Counted from the first letter of the stretch, positions 1 to 8,986 are shown. The stretch is 64,000 nt of DNA from an uncultured Collinsella sp. (GCA_900539735.1 UQDE01000004.1:1-64000), one strand, 5' to 3'. The notes: generated by a model from the sequence alone, not told the origin. Made by a program: numbers and translations.

Positions 1-26
1 GGCCCGTGGGTTATACCCTAAGAGCA

Positions 27-49
27 AACCACCCTTTTTAAGGGTGGTT
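27..49 (+). terminator. Perfect 10-bp hairpin, possible terminator
   Basis: AACCACCCTT (27-36) pairs perfectly with AAGGGTGGTT (40-49) around a TTT loop. The T-tract after it is weak (CTGATTTG), so termination is uncertain. It could close a gene lying left of the window. Confidence 0.35.
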
Positions 50-302
50 CTGATTTGACGCCGAGATGCGCGATGCTGCCGGGCTGTCCACAGGCTATTG
101 GATTGTCGGTGCATGAAAAAATGCCGACATCCCGCCTCGGGGAGGAGGCGGGAACACACCGAGTAGACGGAGGGGTGCGGAGCGCGGTCGTGTCTCGACT
201 GACGACGTTGCCCATCGACGACTCTATTGTACTGCATGGCGTGGTTCTTGGTTTATCGTGTCGAACGCTTGTGTTGTGCCACTGCCTGCGGCAACGGTGT
301 GC

Positions 303-308
303 TACACT
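303..308 (+). promoter_or_regulatory. Extended -10 promoter of rnpB
   Basis: TACACT preceded by TGC forms an extended -10 element ending 8 nt before the paired 5' end of the RNase P RNA. This is the right spacing for a transcription start near 315-317. No good -35 box was found. Confidence 0.4.
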
Positions 309-316
309 CTTGCACT

Positions 317-678
317 GCTGAGTGGGCCAGACGGTCGCGCGATGTGCTGCTTGCAGTACGCGTGAGGAAAGTCCGGGCTCCAGAGGGCGGGATGCCGGCT
401 AACGGCCGGGCGGAGTGATCCGACGGAAAGCGCCGCAGAAAAGAAGACTCCCACCTGCGCCGCAAGGCGTAAAGGGAAAAGCTGAAACGGTGGTGTAAGA
501 GACCACCAGCGTCGTGGCAACACGGCGGCTTGGCAAGCCCCATCCGGAGCAAGCGCGAATAGGAACGCTATGGGCCGGCCCGGTCCGCGTTCGGGTAGCG
601 TGCGTGGAGCTGCATGGTAACGTGCAGACAAGATAAATGACCGTTCACGACAGAACCCGGCTTATAGGCCCACTCAGC
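317..678 (+). ncRNA. rnpB: RNase P RNA, bacterial class A
   Basis: This is the catalytic RNA of ribonuclease P, which trims the 5' leader from tRNA precursors. The 5' end GCTGAGTGGGCC (317-328) pairs with GGCCCACTCAGC (667-678), forming helix P1. Inside are the family's most conserved blocks: GAGGAAAGTCCGGGCT (363-378) near the start and ACAGAACCCGGCTTATAG just before the closing strand. The length, about 360 nt, is normal for type A. A long dyad (694-797) follows directly. Both termini are inferred from P1 pairing. Confidence 0.96.
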
Positions 679-693
679 AACTATGTTGACGCT

Positions 694-797
694 GCGAACC
701 CGTCAGCGCGGCAATCTGCCTTTCAAGCCTTCGGGCATGACCATAAGGTCAATGCCCTCGTCTTTCAGGGCACTTTGCTCGCGCTGACGGGTTCTCG
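694..797 (+). repeat. Nested dyad downstream of rnpB
   Basis: An imperfect palindrome of about 104 bp. The outer arm GCGAACCCGTCAGCGCG (694-710) pairs with 780-797, interrupted by a 2-nt bulge. Further inward GGCAATCTGCC matches the complement of GGGCACTTTGC, and a central hairpin (GCATGACC, ATAA loop, GGTCAATGC) closes it. It may act as the 3' end or terminator of rnpB, or be a structured repeat of its own. No T-tract follows directly. Confidence 0.5.
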
Positions 798-906
798 CTT
801 TCGTTTACGGAATCATCGGCGTTGCCGTTCTATTTACCGGGGTTATCGGTACGGGCTTTGCCGTATTATTGAGGCTGTTTGTTGCTTTGCTTGTTGTTGA
901 GGGGCT

Positions 907-1545
907 TTGTTGGACAGCTATTTTACTCTGCAATCGAATATTGAGGTTTCGGGCGAGTTTGCGGACCGCAAGAGCCGGTTTATTGCCCAGCTGGTCCATA
1001 TTGAGTCCGAGGATGAGGCGAATGCCTTTATCGAGACCGTTCGCAAGCGTCATTACGACGCTCGACACAATGTTCCCGCGTGGATTTTGGTCGATGGACG
1101 TGAGCGCCAGAGCGATGACGGTGAGCCGAGCCGCACGAGCGGCATGCCGACACTCGAGGTGCTGCGCGGCGCAGGGCTCAAAAATGTTTGCTGCGTGGTG
1201 ACGCGCTATTTTGGTGGCACGCTGCTGGGACCTGGTGGCTTGGTACGTGCCTATACTGCGGCGACGCAGGCGGCGGTGGCAGCTGCTCGGGAGGCTGGGC
1301 AGATCGTCGAGATGACGAGTGTCGTGCCTGTTGACGTGCACGTGGCCTATCCGCAGTATGAGCAGGTGCTTCGCTTGGCGCAGGATTCGGGTGCCAAGGT
1401 TTCGGATACCGATTACGCGGATGCCGTGACACTTCACTTGGTGTTTAAAGCGGGGGAGCAGGAGCCGTTTTGCGCTAAGATGCGCGAGCTTATGGCGGGG
1501 CGCGAGGAGATTGAGGTAGGCGCTCCCGAATTTGCTGAGTTCTAA
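907..1545 (+). CDS. YigZ/IMPACT family protein (UPF0029)
   Basis: A 212-residue protein of the YigZ/IMPACT family, conserved cytosolic proteins of unsettled biochemical role whose fold is related to ribosome-associated factors. Family signatures are visible: an early 'DRKSRFIAQLV', then 'SDDGEPSRTSGMP' (around 75-87), 'VVTRYFGGTLLGPGGLVRAY' (around 98-117), and a C-terminal domain of roughly 70 residues. The most likely start is TTG at 907, with GAGGGG just upstream (899-904); no ATG lies near the start of homology. The gene stands alone and converges on the next gene across a shared hairpin. Function beyond the family assignment is not inferable from the sequence. Confidence 0.9.
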   Translation: MLDSYFTLQSNIEVSGEFADRKSRFIAQLVHIESEDEANAFIETVRKRHYDARHNVPAWILVDGRERQSDDGEPSRTSGMPTLEVLRGAGLKNVCCVVTRYFGGTLLGPGGLVRAYTAATQAAVAAAREAGQIVEMTSVVPVDVHVAYPQYEQVLRLAQDSGAKVSDTDYADAVTLHLVFKAGEQEPFCAKMRELMAGREEIEVGAPEFAEF

Positions 1546-1600
1546 CGGCGGCGGCCGGCGTGCTTTTGGATTGGTTCCATGCGCGCCGGCCGCCGTTTTA
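1545..1600. terminator. Bidirectional terminator between convergent genes
   Basis: ACGGCGGCGGCCGGCG (1545-1560) pairs with CGCCGGCCGCCGTTTT around a loop of about 24 nt. The rightward side ends in TTTTAT. It sits between the stop codons of two convergent genes and probably serves both. Confidence 0.7.
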
Positions 1601-1612
1601 TGTTGCTGCCGT

Positions 1613-2059
1613 TTACTCGGCGAGCTGCTTTAGCACATCGCAGGCGATCTCGACGGCATCGTCGATGCAGCCGGGGCAGCTGCGGAGCGGACCCTTGTCC
1701 GATCCGATGCCCTTGAGCGTGCCGCAGACGGTCGTCGTGTTCTTCTCGCCAAAACGCTTGGCGATTTCGCGCGACAGCTTGTAGGTCTGGCCCTTGGTCT
1801 TGGGGTTTTCCATGCCGTCGCTCATTACAAAGCCCATGATGGCCACGGCGCCCGAGATGGCGCCGCAGGTTTCGGTCATGCCGCCCATGCCGGCGCCAAA
1901 TCCCTCGGTGAGGGTAAAGGCGGTCTGGGGGTCGAGGCCGACGGCAGGTGCGAGCGTGCAGGCGACGGCCTGTGCGCAGTTGAAGCCACGGGCGTGATAT
2001 TCGGTAGCCTGAGCCTGACAGGCGGTGATGTCGAGCTGGGCCGTATCGATTTGCTTCAT
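1613..2059 (-). CDS. C_GCAxxG_C_C family redox protein
   Basis: A 148-residue protein of the C_GCAxxG_C_C family, small cysteine-rich proteins common in anaerobes and thought to be redox-active. Visible motifs are 'GFNCAQAVAC' near residue 28, a glycine-rich 'EGFGAGMGGMTETCGA' that gives the family its name, and a C-terminal 'RSCPGCIDDAVEIAC'. The start is ATG at 2059 because AAGGAG lies 6 nt upstream; a GTG six codons earlier would put that Shine-Dalgarno inside the gene. No signal peptide or membrane span is seen. Its substrate is unknown. Confidence 0.88.
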   Translation of the reverse strand: MKQIDTAQLDITACQAQATEYHARGFNCAQAVACTLAPAVGLDPQTAFTLTEGFGAGMGGMTETCGAISGAVAIMGFVMSDGMENPKTKGQTYKLSREIAKRFGEKNTTTVCGTLKGIGSDKGPLRSCPGCIDDAVEIACDVLKQLAE

Positions 2060-2288
2060 CGTTGTCTCCTTGGTCACGGTGTACCCGCCTATGGTACTCG
2101 TGACGGTCCATGTAATCCATCGAGAGCTTCATGTATGCCTCATTTTATCTATCGAAAAAATGCCTAAGGCTGAGACGAATGCCCTTGGTTCATTTGTCCA
2201 ATAACCTATCGGCGGGATGGGTTGAGAGGGCTGCGGGGTAGCGGTATCGTGAACCGAATAAATCAAAACCCAAGCAAGGGAGCTAGAT

Positions 2289-3572
2289 ATGAGCGAGCAG
2301 ACCATCGGTACTACCTGTGTTCAGGGCGGCTACCGCCCGGGTGACGCGGAGCCGCGCCAGGTGCCTATCTACCAGTCCACCACGTGGAAGTATGATACGT
2401 CCGAGCATATGGGCAAGCTGTTTGACCTGGAGGAGTCCGGTTACTTCTACAGCCGCCTGGAGAACCCCACGTGCGATCTGGTTGCTGCCAAGATCTGCGA
2501 GATGGAGGGCGGCACCGCTGCGATGCTCACGAGCTCGGGCATGGCTGCGAACTTCCTCGCGATCTTTAACGTGGCCGGTGCCGGCGATCATGTGGTCGCG
2601 AGCTCTGCCATCTATGGCGGCACCTACAACCTGCTGGCTCACACTATGGGCCGCATGGGCCTGACCTGCACGTTCGTCGCACCCGACTGCACCGATGAGG
2701 AGCTGGAGGCCGCTTTCCAGCCCAACACCAAGCTCGTCTTTGGCGAGACCATCGCCAACCCCGCGCTTGCCGTGCTCGATATTGAGCGCTTTGCCAAGGC
2801 CGCGCACGACCACGGCGTGCCGCTGATGGTCGACAACACCTTCCCGACGCCCGTGATGTGCCGTCCCTTTGAGTGGGGCGCCGACATCGTCACGCATTCC
2901 ACCACCAAGTACATGGATGGTCACGCGGCCTACCTGGGCGGCGTCATCGTCGATCACGGTCAGTTTGACTGGATGGCCCATGCGGACAAGTTCCCGGGTC
3001 TCACCACGCCCGACGAGAGCTACCACGGCGTGACGTATGCCGAGAAGTTCGGCCGCGAGGGCGCCTTTATTACCAAGGCTACCGCGCAGCTCATGCGCGA
3101 CCTCGGCCCCATGCAGAACCCGCAGGCGGCGTTCTTCCTGAACAGCTCGCTCGAGAGCCTGCACGTGCGTATGCCGCGCCATTGCGAGAACGGTCTGGCG
3201 GTCGCCAAGTTCCTTCAGGGCCACCCCAAAGTGCGCTTCGTGAGCTATCCGGGCCTGGAGGGCGACAAGTACTACGACATGGCTCAGAAGTACATGCCCA
3301 ACGGTACCTGCGGCGTCGTGAGCTTTGGCTTTACCGGTGGTCGTGCGGCGGCCGAGACCTTTATGAAGAGTCTTAAGCTCGCCCAGATTGCCACGCACGT
3401 GGCCGATGCCCGCACCTGCTGCCTGCACCCGGCAAACGCCACCCATCGCCAGATGAACGACGAGGAGCTCATCGCCTGCGGCATCTCCGCCGACATGGTG
3501 CGCCTGTCGTGCGGCCTTGAGGACACGGCCGATCTGATTGCCGACCTTGAGCAGGCGCTCGAGCAGTGCTAG
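2289..3572 (+). CDS. metY: O-acetylhomoserine sulfhydrylase (MetY type)
   Basis: A 427-residue PLP enzyme of the Cys/Met metabolism family. It most likely makes homocysteine from O-acetylhomoserine and sulfide, the direct sulfhydrylation route to methionine. The start resembles MetY ('TTCVQGGYRPGDAEPRQVPIYQSTTW'-like opening), the tyrosine/arginine pair is in 'YFYSRLENPT', and the PLP lysine is in 'HSTTKYMDGH' near residue 207. The 427-aa length fits MetY better than the shorter methionine gamma-lyases (about 400 aa), though lyase activity cannot be excluded. GGGAG precedes the ATG. The upstream 210 bp shows no riboswitch I can name. Monocistronic, ended by a strong terminator. Confidence 0.9.
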   Translation: MSEQTIGTTCVQGGYRPGDAEPRQVPIYQSTTWKYDTSEHMGKLFDLEESGYFYSRLENPTCDLVAAKICEMEGGTAAMLTSSGMAANFLAIFNVAGAGDHVVASSAIYGGTYNLLAHTMGRMGLTCTFVAPDCTDEELEAAFQPNTKLVFGETIANPALAVLDIERFAKAAHDHGVPLMVDNTFPTPVMCRPFEWGADIVTHSTTKYMDGHAAYLGGVIVDHGQFDWMAHADKFPGLTTPDESYHGVTYAEKFGREGAFITKATAQLMRDLGPMQNPQAAFFLNSSLESLHVRMPRHCENGLAVAKFLQGHPKVRFVSYPGLEGDKYYDMAQKYMPNGTCGVVSFGFTGGRAAAETFMKSLKLAQIATHVADARTCCLHPANATHRQMNDEELIACGISADMVRLSCGLEDTADLIADLEQALEQC

Positions 3573-3641
3573 GCTAGCGTGCGTGCGGGGCGTGGGACGG
3601 CTTTTCGGCTGACGACGTCCTCATAGTTCCGATTCCGTAGG

Positions 3642-3688
3642 CGGGACCCCGATCGTGTCCGTTTGTAGGCGATTGGGGTCCCGTTTTT
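3642..3688 (+). terminator. Rho-independent terminator after metY
   Basis: CGGGACCCCGATCG pairs with CGATTGGGGTCCCG and is followed by TTTTT. The next gene has its own Shine-Dalgarno 13 nt downstream. Confidence 0.85.
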
Positions 3689-3713
3689 GCGTTGCACGAT
3701 AGAAAGGATATAC

Positions 3714-5018
3714 ATGGAGAAAACTGCCGAGCAGCTGCGCCGCGAACACATTGCCCTAGAGGGCGACACCCACGGTAAGAATAAATGGGCGATTCTGTTC
3801 ACCGTGCTCGTCATGACCTTTATGGCGTGTCTGGATGCGAGCATCGTGACGGTGGCGCTCCCAGTGATGCAAAAGGAGCTGGGGGTGGGTCTCGACCGCA
3901 TTCAGCTCGTGAGCTCGGTGTATCTGCTCGCGACGTGCGTCGCCATGCTGCCGTTTGGCCGCTTGGGCGATGTGCGCGGCAAGGTGAATGTGTTCCAGCT
4001 TGGTGTAATCGTCTTTACGGGTGGCTCGTTGCTTTGCGGGCTTTCGGCTTCGCTCGAGGTGCTTATCTTGGCGCGTTTCGTGCAGGGCATTGGCTGTGCC
4101 GCCGCGATGGCCAACAATATGGGCATCATCACCGAGTCGTTTCCGGCGCGTGAGCGCGGCCGTGCCATGGGCATTCTGGCGACCTTTGTGGCTCTTGGCA
4201 TGATGTGCGGCCCCGTGCTCGGCGGCGTGCTGGTGGCGAGCTTTCCCTGGGAGAGCATCTTCCTCATCAACCTGCCTATTGGCGTCATCTCGTTTATCGT
4301 GGGGCTCTACACGCTGCCGCATGTGAAGCCGGAGGCTGGCGAACGCCCTATGCCGTTGACAGAGGCGGCGCGTCGCTGCTTTGCGAGCTCGGCTTTCACG
4401 ATTAACCTGGCTTGCATGCTTATCGTGTTCGTGGGTATCGGTGCCTCCGAGTTTGTGCTGCCGTTCTACTTTCAGGATGCCCACGGCTTTAGCTCCGATA
4501 TCTCCGGCCTGTTGTTTTTGGCGATGCCGGTCGTGAATGCCTTTGTGGGCCCGCTTTCGGGCTCGGTGTCCGACCGTGTTGGTTGTGAAGCGCCCACGGC
4601 CGTTGGCCTGGGCGTGTACGTGTGCGGTCTCTTTGCGGTGAGCACGCTTGACGAGCACTCTTCCATCTTGATGATTGTGTGCTGCGTCGCGTTTATGTCG
4701 TGCGGCACGTCGATCTTCCAGAGTCCCAATAATTCGCTGTATATGGGTTCGGCTCCGCGTGAGGCGCTTGGCTTTGCGGGCAGCTTGAGCAGCTTGGCGC
4801 GCTATGCGGGCATAGCGCTGGGTATTACGGCGGCGTCGCGCATCCTGTATGGACAGACGAGCGCGGCGATGGGCAAGACGGTCACGAGCTATGTGGCGGG
4901 TCGTCCGGACGTGTTCCTCTTTGGCTTCCGTTTGGTATTCTACGTGCTGATGGCCGTTGCTACCGTGGGCTTTGCGCTCACATTGGTACGTTTGGTGAAG
5001 ATGCGCGCCCGCCATTAG
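3714..5018 (+). CDS. MFS drug-efflux-type transporter (DHA2-like)
   Basis: A 434-residue major facilitator protein with many hydrophobic helices. The first helix carries 'MACLDASIVTVALPVM', the motif typical of the EmrB/QacA (DHA2) proton-coupled exporters. 'RFVQGIGCAAAMANNMGII' and 'GPVLGGVLVASFPWESIFLI' follow as motif C-like and helix-5 segments. It is somewhat shorter than the usual 460-500 residues. The ATG at 3714 is chosen because AGAAAGGA lies 6 nt upstream; an earlier GTG-type start would overlap the terminator. The substrate cannot be told from sequence. Confidence 0.88.
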   Translation: MEKTAEQLRREHIALEGDTHGKNKWAILFTVLVMTFMACLDASIVTVALPVMQKELGVGLDRIQLVSSVYLLATCVAMLPFGRLGDVRGKVNVFQLGVIVFTGGSLLCGLSASLEVLILARFVQGIGCAAAMANNMGIITESFPARERGRAMGILATFVALGMMCGPVLGGVLVASFPWESIFLINLPIGVISFIVGLYTLPHVKPEAGERPMPLTEAARRCFASSAFTINLACMLIVFVGIGASEFVLPFYFQDAHGFSSDISGLLFLAMPVVNAFVGPLSGSVSDRVGCEAPTAVGLGVYVCGLFAVSTLDEHSSILMIVCCVAFMSCGTSIFQSPNNSLYMGSAPREALGFAGSLSSLARYAGIALGITAASRILYGQTSAAMGKTVTSYVAGRPDVFLFGFRLVFYVLMAVATVGFALTLVRLVKMRARH

Positions 5019-5175
5019 CGTGTTGGGAGGCTGTCTGCCACGATTCGCGCCGTCCCAAAAAGACTGGTTTGTGGTGCGATGCGGCTTGTGGGGCGGGCGG
5101 GGGTCGGTCCGTGGTAGACTATCGAACAACGTTTATTAATCGCGCGGTATCGTTGCCGCGAGAAGGGGTTGCGCC

Positions 5176-5754
5176 ATGCAGGAGCTTGAGGATCGTATTC
5201 GCCATGACGGCATCGTAAAGGCCGGTAACGTCCTTAAGGTTGATGCCTTCCTCAACCACCAGTGCGACGTTGAGTTGTTCGACCACATGGGCGCCGAGTG
5301 GGCCCATCTGTTCGAGGGCGTCGAGATCAACAAGATCCTGACGATCGAGGCTTCGGGCATTGGCATGGCTTGCATCGCGGCCCAGCATTTTGGCGGCGTG
5401 CCGGTTGTCTTTGCCAAGAAGGCGCAGTCCATCAACCTCGACGGCGAGCAGTATGCCACGACCATCTACTCCTTTACCAAGCAGAAGGAGTACCCGGTCA
5501 TAGTTGGCAAGCGCTTCCTGTCCGAGGGCGACAAGGTCCTGATTATCGACGACTTTTTGGCCAACGGCTGCGCGCTCGAGGGTCTTATCAAGATCTGTGA
5601 GGCTGCGGGTGCCGAGGTGTCCGGTATTGGCATTGCGGTGGAGAAGGGCTTCCAGGGCGGTGGCGATAAGCTCCGCGAGCGCGGCTTCCGCGTTGAGAGC
5701 CTGGCCCGTATCGCCGATATGGACTGCGAGACCGGCGAGATCACCTTCGCCTAA
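5176..5754 (+). CDS. xpt: Xanthine phosphoribosyltransferase
   Basis: A 192-residue type I phosphoribosyltransferase that converts xanthine and PRPP to XMP in purine salvage. The length matches Xpt. The PRPP-binding loop is '[17 protein letters not shown]' (around 122-138), and the family features '[20 protein letters not shown]' and '[13 protein letters not shown]' are present. AGAAGGGG precedes the ATG. A short hairpin CGCGG/CCGCG (about 5143-5160) lies just before the Shine-Dalgarno and might modulate translation. The purine riboswitch common before xpt in Firmicutes is not recognisable here. The gene ends at a strong palindromic terminator. Confidence 0.95.
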   Translation: MQELEDRIRHDGIVKAGNVLKVDAFLNHQCDVELFDHMGAEWAHLFEGVEINKILTIEASGIGMACIAAQHFGGVPVVFAKKAQSINLDGEQYATTIYSFTKQKEYPVIVGKRFLSEGDKVLIIDDFLANGCALEGLIKICEAAGAEVSGIGIAVEKGFQGGGDKLRERGFRVESLARIADMDCETGEITFA

Positions 5755-5781
5755 GCGCGCAACACAAGCGATTGGTATGCG

Positions 5782-5818
5782 ATGTGACAAAGGGACCGTC
5801 CCTTTGTCACATTTTTTG
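5782..5818 (+). terminator. Terminator palindrome after xpt (GTGACAAAGGGA type)
   Basis: Perfect 14-bp arms, ATGTGACAAAGGGA (5782-5795) and its complement (5799-5812), loop CCG, then TTTTTT. A close relative with a compensatory A-T to G-C change occurs at 62888-62918. Confidence 0.85.
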
Positions 5819-5837
5819 TATGAGGAGAGGTGTTGAT

Positions 5838-6218
5838 ATGGATGAGAACAAGATGGGATGGCGCGAGTATGCGCGCTATGCCGAGATGTCGGCCGAGGAG
5901 TTGGCGCGCGATTGCGAGGTGCAGGTGTTTCGCGCGACGGGTCCGGGCGGACAAGGCGTCAACACGACGGACTCGGCGGTGCGCATGAAGCATGGGCCCA
6001 CGGGGATTACCGTGACGGCGCGCGAGAGCCGCAGTCAGTTCCAAAACCGTAGCAGCTGCCTGCGTAAACTGCGCGCTGAGCTTGAGCGTCGCGGGCGTCC
6101 ACCGCGTCGACGCGTAAAGACCAAGGTGCCTCAGCGATCGCGCCAGCGCAGGCTCAACGACAAGCACTTCAACGCCATTAAAAAGGCCAACCGTCGCAAA
6201 CCGGGCAGCGACGAATAG
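5838..6218 (+). CDS. Peptide chain release factor-like GGQ protein
   Basis: A 126-residue protein holding only the catalytic class I release-factor domain. '[18 protein letters not shown]' (around 34-51) contains the GGQ motif that triggers peptidyl-tRNA hydrolysis in the ribosome. The basic C-terminal tail ('[20 protein letters not shown]') resembles the mRNA-channel tail of ribosome-rescue factors of the ArfB/YaeJ type. Codon-recognition domains of RF1/RF2 are absent. The role is therefore probably rescue of stalled ribosomes, or the RFH-type function, which is unproven. The start ATG at 5838 has GGAGAGG 8 nt upstream; an ATG at 5820 is also in frame but lacks one. Confidence 0.85.
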   Translation: MDENKMGWREYARYAEMSAEELARDCEVQVFRATGPGGQGVNTTDSAVRMKHGPTGITVTARESRSQFQNRSSCLRKLRAELERRGRPPRRRVKTKVPQRSRQRRLNDKHFNAIKKANRRKPGSDE

Positions 6219-6226
6219 TCTCCTCA

Positions 6227-6297
6227 TAAGTTGCGGTGAAATAGGGACTGTTTTGCGGCTTTAGCTGCATAAACAGTCCCTATTTCACCGCAACTTA
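6227..6297 (+). repeat. 71-bp palindromic element, copy 1
   Basis: Perfect 27-bp arms starting TAAGTTGCGGTGAAATAGGG, with a 17-nt loop. The inner arm belongs to the GGACTG subtype. It lies between the convergent release-factor-like gene and lipid kinase gene, 9 bp after one stop and 8 bp after the other. Flanked on the left by the pyrimidine stretch TCTCCTCA. Confidence 0.95.
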
Positions 6298-6304
6298 GGT
6301 GGGG

Positions 6305-7267
6305 TTAGCGGGTTGGGTGCCAGACGTGGAGGGCGCCGCCGAGGACGTCGACCTCGATGCGCGAGGCGACGATGGGCTCGCCGTCGGCTTGGATGGGGTA
6401 GTCGGGCTCCTCAAAGGTGAGCTCGGCATGGCGGCAGCGGCGCATGCGAACCGGTGGCAACTTGGTATGGTGGCCGTCTTTGGCCGAGAGGAACATAGGC
6501 AGGGCAATCGCGCGAGGGACGGGGCCGCATGCGTAGCAGACGTCGAGCATGCCGTCGCAGGGGTCGGCATCGGGGCAGATGCGATAGCCCGAGCCATACG
6601 TGGGGCCCAGCTGAATCGCCATGATGATCGCCCTTACGCGCTCGGCGGGCGCCCCGTCAAAGCTGACTGTCATGGGGTAGTTGCGGTAGCGCAGACCAAA
6701 CTGCTCCAGACCCGAGAGGGTGTAGAGCGGAGCGCCAGCGAGGCCCGTCTTTTTGCGCAGCTCGGTGGTGCCCAGGCCGATGGCGGCATCAATACCGACG
6801 GAGAGCGTCTGGTCGTAATACTCGACGATCGCCTCGCCGCTGCCGCTTGTGGGGTTCCATGAGCGAATCCGCCCGATGTCCTGACGTTGCAGCTCACAGG
6901 TGAGCAGCGCGCCAAAATCCTTGCCGGAGAAATCTTCGATGCCGAGCGTCTGGGCAAAATCGTTGCCGGAGCCCACGGGCAGGACGGCAAGAGCGGGGCG
7001 GGCGTTCTCCTTTTGCGTCATAAGCCCGTTGACGACCTCGTGGATCACGCCGTCGCCGCCGAGTGCGATAACGGTACGATAGCCCTGAGCCTGTGCGGCA
7101 AGCTCCTTGGCATGTCCCATGCGCTCAGTCAGCACCAGGTCAAACTGGGATGAGCGCGCGGTCATGTCCAAAAAGCGCTGCAGGCGCTCAGCGACCTCGC
7201 GCGCCGCACCCGACTGGGCGGCAGGGTTGGCGATTATGAGCGTGCGACCAAAATCAGTTGCGTGCAT
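6305..7267 (-). CDS. Diacylglycerol kinase-family lipid kinase
   Basis: A 320-residue cytosolic or membrane-associated kinase of the DagK/YegS family, which phosphorylates diacylglycerol or related lipids and recycles lipid intermediates. The nucleotide-binding motif 'ALGGDGVIHEVVNGL' (around 68-82) and 'LPVGSGNDFA' (around 96-105) are clear, and the C-terminal half is the typical beta-rich domain. The ATG at 7267 has AGGAG 8 nt upstream. The exact lipid substrate cannot be told. The downstream end abuts a 71-bp palindrome. Confidence 0.9.
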   Translation of the reverse strand: MHATDFGRTLIIANPAAQSGAAREVAERLQRFLDMTARSSQFDLVLTERMGHAKELAAQAQGYRTVIALGGDGVIHEVVNGLMTQKENARPALAVLPVGSGNDFAQTLGIEDFSGKDFGALLTCELQRQDIGRIRSWNPTSGSGEAIVEYYDQTLSVGIDAAIGLGTTELRKKTGLAGAPLYTLSGLEQFGLRYRNYPMTVSFDGAPAERVRAIIMAIQLGPTYGSGYRICPDADPCDGMLDVCYACGPVPRAIALPMFLSAKDGHHTKLPPVRMRRCRHAELTFEEPDYPIQADGEPIVASRIEVDVLGGALHVWHPTR

Positions 7268-7354
7268 GGGGCGACTCCTGGCGTATGACGTGACGGTGCG
7301 GTCGCGCTCAGGTCGAATTGCCCCCGATTGTGGCTGCACGGCGAATACTAACGT

Positions 7355-8776
7355 CTACTCTATCAGGTCGTTGTGGCGCTCGATAGCATCCGCTACCGTA
7401 CCGCCCTCATCCACAATAAGCGAACGGCGTTTAGGCGAGACAATGCGCTGCGCGGGATATACGCCGCGGTGGCCGCCGACAAGATAGCTGATAAACGCCA
7501 CGATCACGAAGAAGCCGGCTGCCGTGCCGTGGAACAGGTCGATGGCCATCATACAGGTGGTGATGGGCACGTTAAGGCCGGCGCAGAAAACACCGAGCAT
7601 GCCCAGCGCCGCCAGAAAGCTGGGGTCGATACCGACGAGGCAACCGATCCAGCCGCCGAGCGCCGCGCCGATGCCAAACAGGGGCGTGACCTCGCCGCCT
7701 TGGAAGCCCGCACCCAGGGTAAGCGCCGTCACCACGAGCTTGATGGCTGCGTCGGCAAGGGTCGTGTTACCGGCGAACCCGGCGCCCGAGAGCCAGGTGG
7801 CAAGGCCGGCATACTTCCAGGCGTCGAGCATCGCGTATGCCGCGAGCACCACGAGCGCGCCCACGAGTGCGCGAGCAAGGTAGTTGGTGATAAAGCGACC
7901 GTACAGGCTTTTGACGGTTCGAACCGACCAGGCAAAGAGGCGTGCCGTCAGACCGAAGATAATGGCGCTGATAACAACGATGGCAACCGTCCGTGGTGTC
8001 ATGTTGGGAACGCTGGCGATGACATTCGCTTCGTACTCGGTACCCAGGGCGAGTGATGTAAAGTAGCCGGTAAACGAGGCGACCAGACAGTAGATGCCCG
8101 CGGTGTAGTCGATCTTGCCGATAAAACACATCTCCATGCCAAAGAACGCGCCGGCAAGGGGCGAACCGAATACGGCGCCAAAGGCCGACGAGATGCCGGC
8201 GAGCATGAGGTCGTGGTGGTCATGCTTTTTGAGGTGGGCGAGGCTCGAGATGTTGCTGGCGATGGTGCCGCCAATCTGTACCGCGGCGCCCTCGCGACCG
8301 GCCGATCCGCCCGTTAGGTGCGTGAGCGTGGAGCAGACGAAGGTGAGGACGGCCATGCGCATATGGATGAGACGTGTGCCCAGAGCGGAGTCGATGACCA
8401 GGTTGTTGCCTCGTTTGGCGGCAAGGCCGTGGTTTTTGTACACCCATGCGGTGGCCATGCCCACAACGGGAAGCAGCGCGTAAATCCATGCATGGTGCTC
8501 GCGATAGTCGGTCGCGATATTCAGCGAGGCCAAAAACGCCCAAGCGGCAACGCCCATGGCGAGCGAGACGATGACGACGAGTGCGAACAACTTGGCGCTT
8601 GCGAGTAGGTTGCGGACATTGCGGCGCGTGTCGGCAGCTAAGAGATGCTCGGAACGGGTGATCTGATGCCTGCCAGCCATGATGACGTCGTTCAGGGAGA
8701 AAAAACCGCCGTCGTCGAGCGGCTGGGAATGATCCTGCGCCTCGTTTGCGCTTTCGGGTTTGTCGTTATGAGCCAT
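7355..8776 (-). CDS. ClC-family chloride channel or transporter
   Basis: A 473-residue integral membrane protein of the ClC family, moving chloride or fluoride across the membrane as a channel or H+ antiporter. Selectivity-filter motifs are visible: 'GGSAGREGAAVQIGG' (the GREGP-type loop with alanine in place of proline), 'GSPLAGAFFGMEM', and 'GAGFQGGEVTPLFGIGA' for the third filter loop. The ATG at 8776 is preceded by AGAGGAA. A cytosolic C-terminal CBS domain is missing, as in many bacterial members. The gene is transcribed divergently from moeA, with about 210 bp of shared upstream region. Confidence 0.92.
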   Translation of the reverse strand: MAHNDKPESANEAQDHSQPLDDGGFFSLNDVIMAGRHQITRSEHLLAADTRRNVRNLLASAKLFALVVIVSLAMGVAAWAFLASLNIATDYREHHAWIYALLPVVGMATAWVYKNHGLAAKRGNNLVIDSALGTRLIHMRMAVLTFVCSTLTHLTGGSAGREGAAVQIGGTIASNISSLAHLKKHDHHDLMLAGISSAFGAVFGSPLAGAFFGMEMCFIGKIDYTAGIYCLVASFTGYFTSLALGTEYEANVIASVPNMTPRTVAIVVISAIIFGLTARLFAWSVRTVKSLYGRFITNYLARALVGALVVLAAYAMLDAWKYAGLATWLSGAGFAGNTTLADAAIKLVVTALTLGAGFQGGEVTPLFGIGAALGGWIGCLVGIDPSFLAALGMLGVFCAGLNVPITTCMMAIDLFHGTAAGFFVIVAFISYLVGGHRGVYPAQRIVSPKRRSLIVDEGGTVADAIERHNDLIE

Positions 8777-8986
8777 ATGTTCCTCTTTTAGGTTGTAACG
8801 CAAGCATTATAAAACGCGGTAAACGCGACGAGCCGGTGGGTTGGTTTCCGTTCTGTTTCGTGGCCTGCAACCGACAGGTGTATTTGCGGGTACAGGCCGA
8901 GTCGCGGTCGTGCGTCGGGGGATTATACTGAGACAAGCATAAAGAATCGGCGCTCCTGTTGTGCGCCGTGGCATTAAGAGGTGCAT

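Larger units (their letters stand above)
1..316. other. Gene-less left edge, upstream of RNase P RNA
   Basis: I see no convincing protein gene here. There is a perfect 10-bp hairpin at 27-49 (arms AACCACCCTT and its complement, TTT loop), which may end a transcript entering from the left. A 9-bp hairpin lies at 130-153 (TCCCGCCTC / GAGGCGGGA). The last part holds the likely rnpB promoter: an extended -10 element, TGC followed by TACACT at 303-308. I see no clear -35 box. Confidence 0.5.

Noticed and set aside
788..1201. Hydrophobic frame after rnpB
   Set aside because: It translates to a membrane-like stretch but has no start codon with a ribosome-binding site and continues out of frame through yigZ.
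5019..5175. Purine riboswitch before xpt
   Set aside because: No conserved three-way junction or kissing-loop sequences are visible; only a small hairpin near the Shine-Dalgarno.
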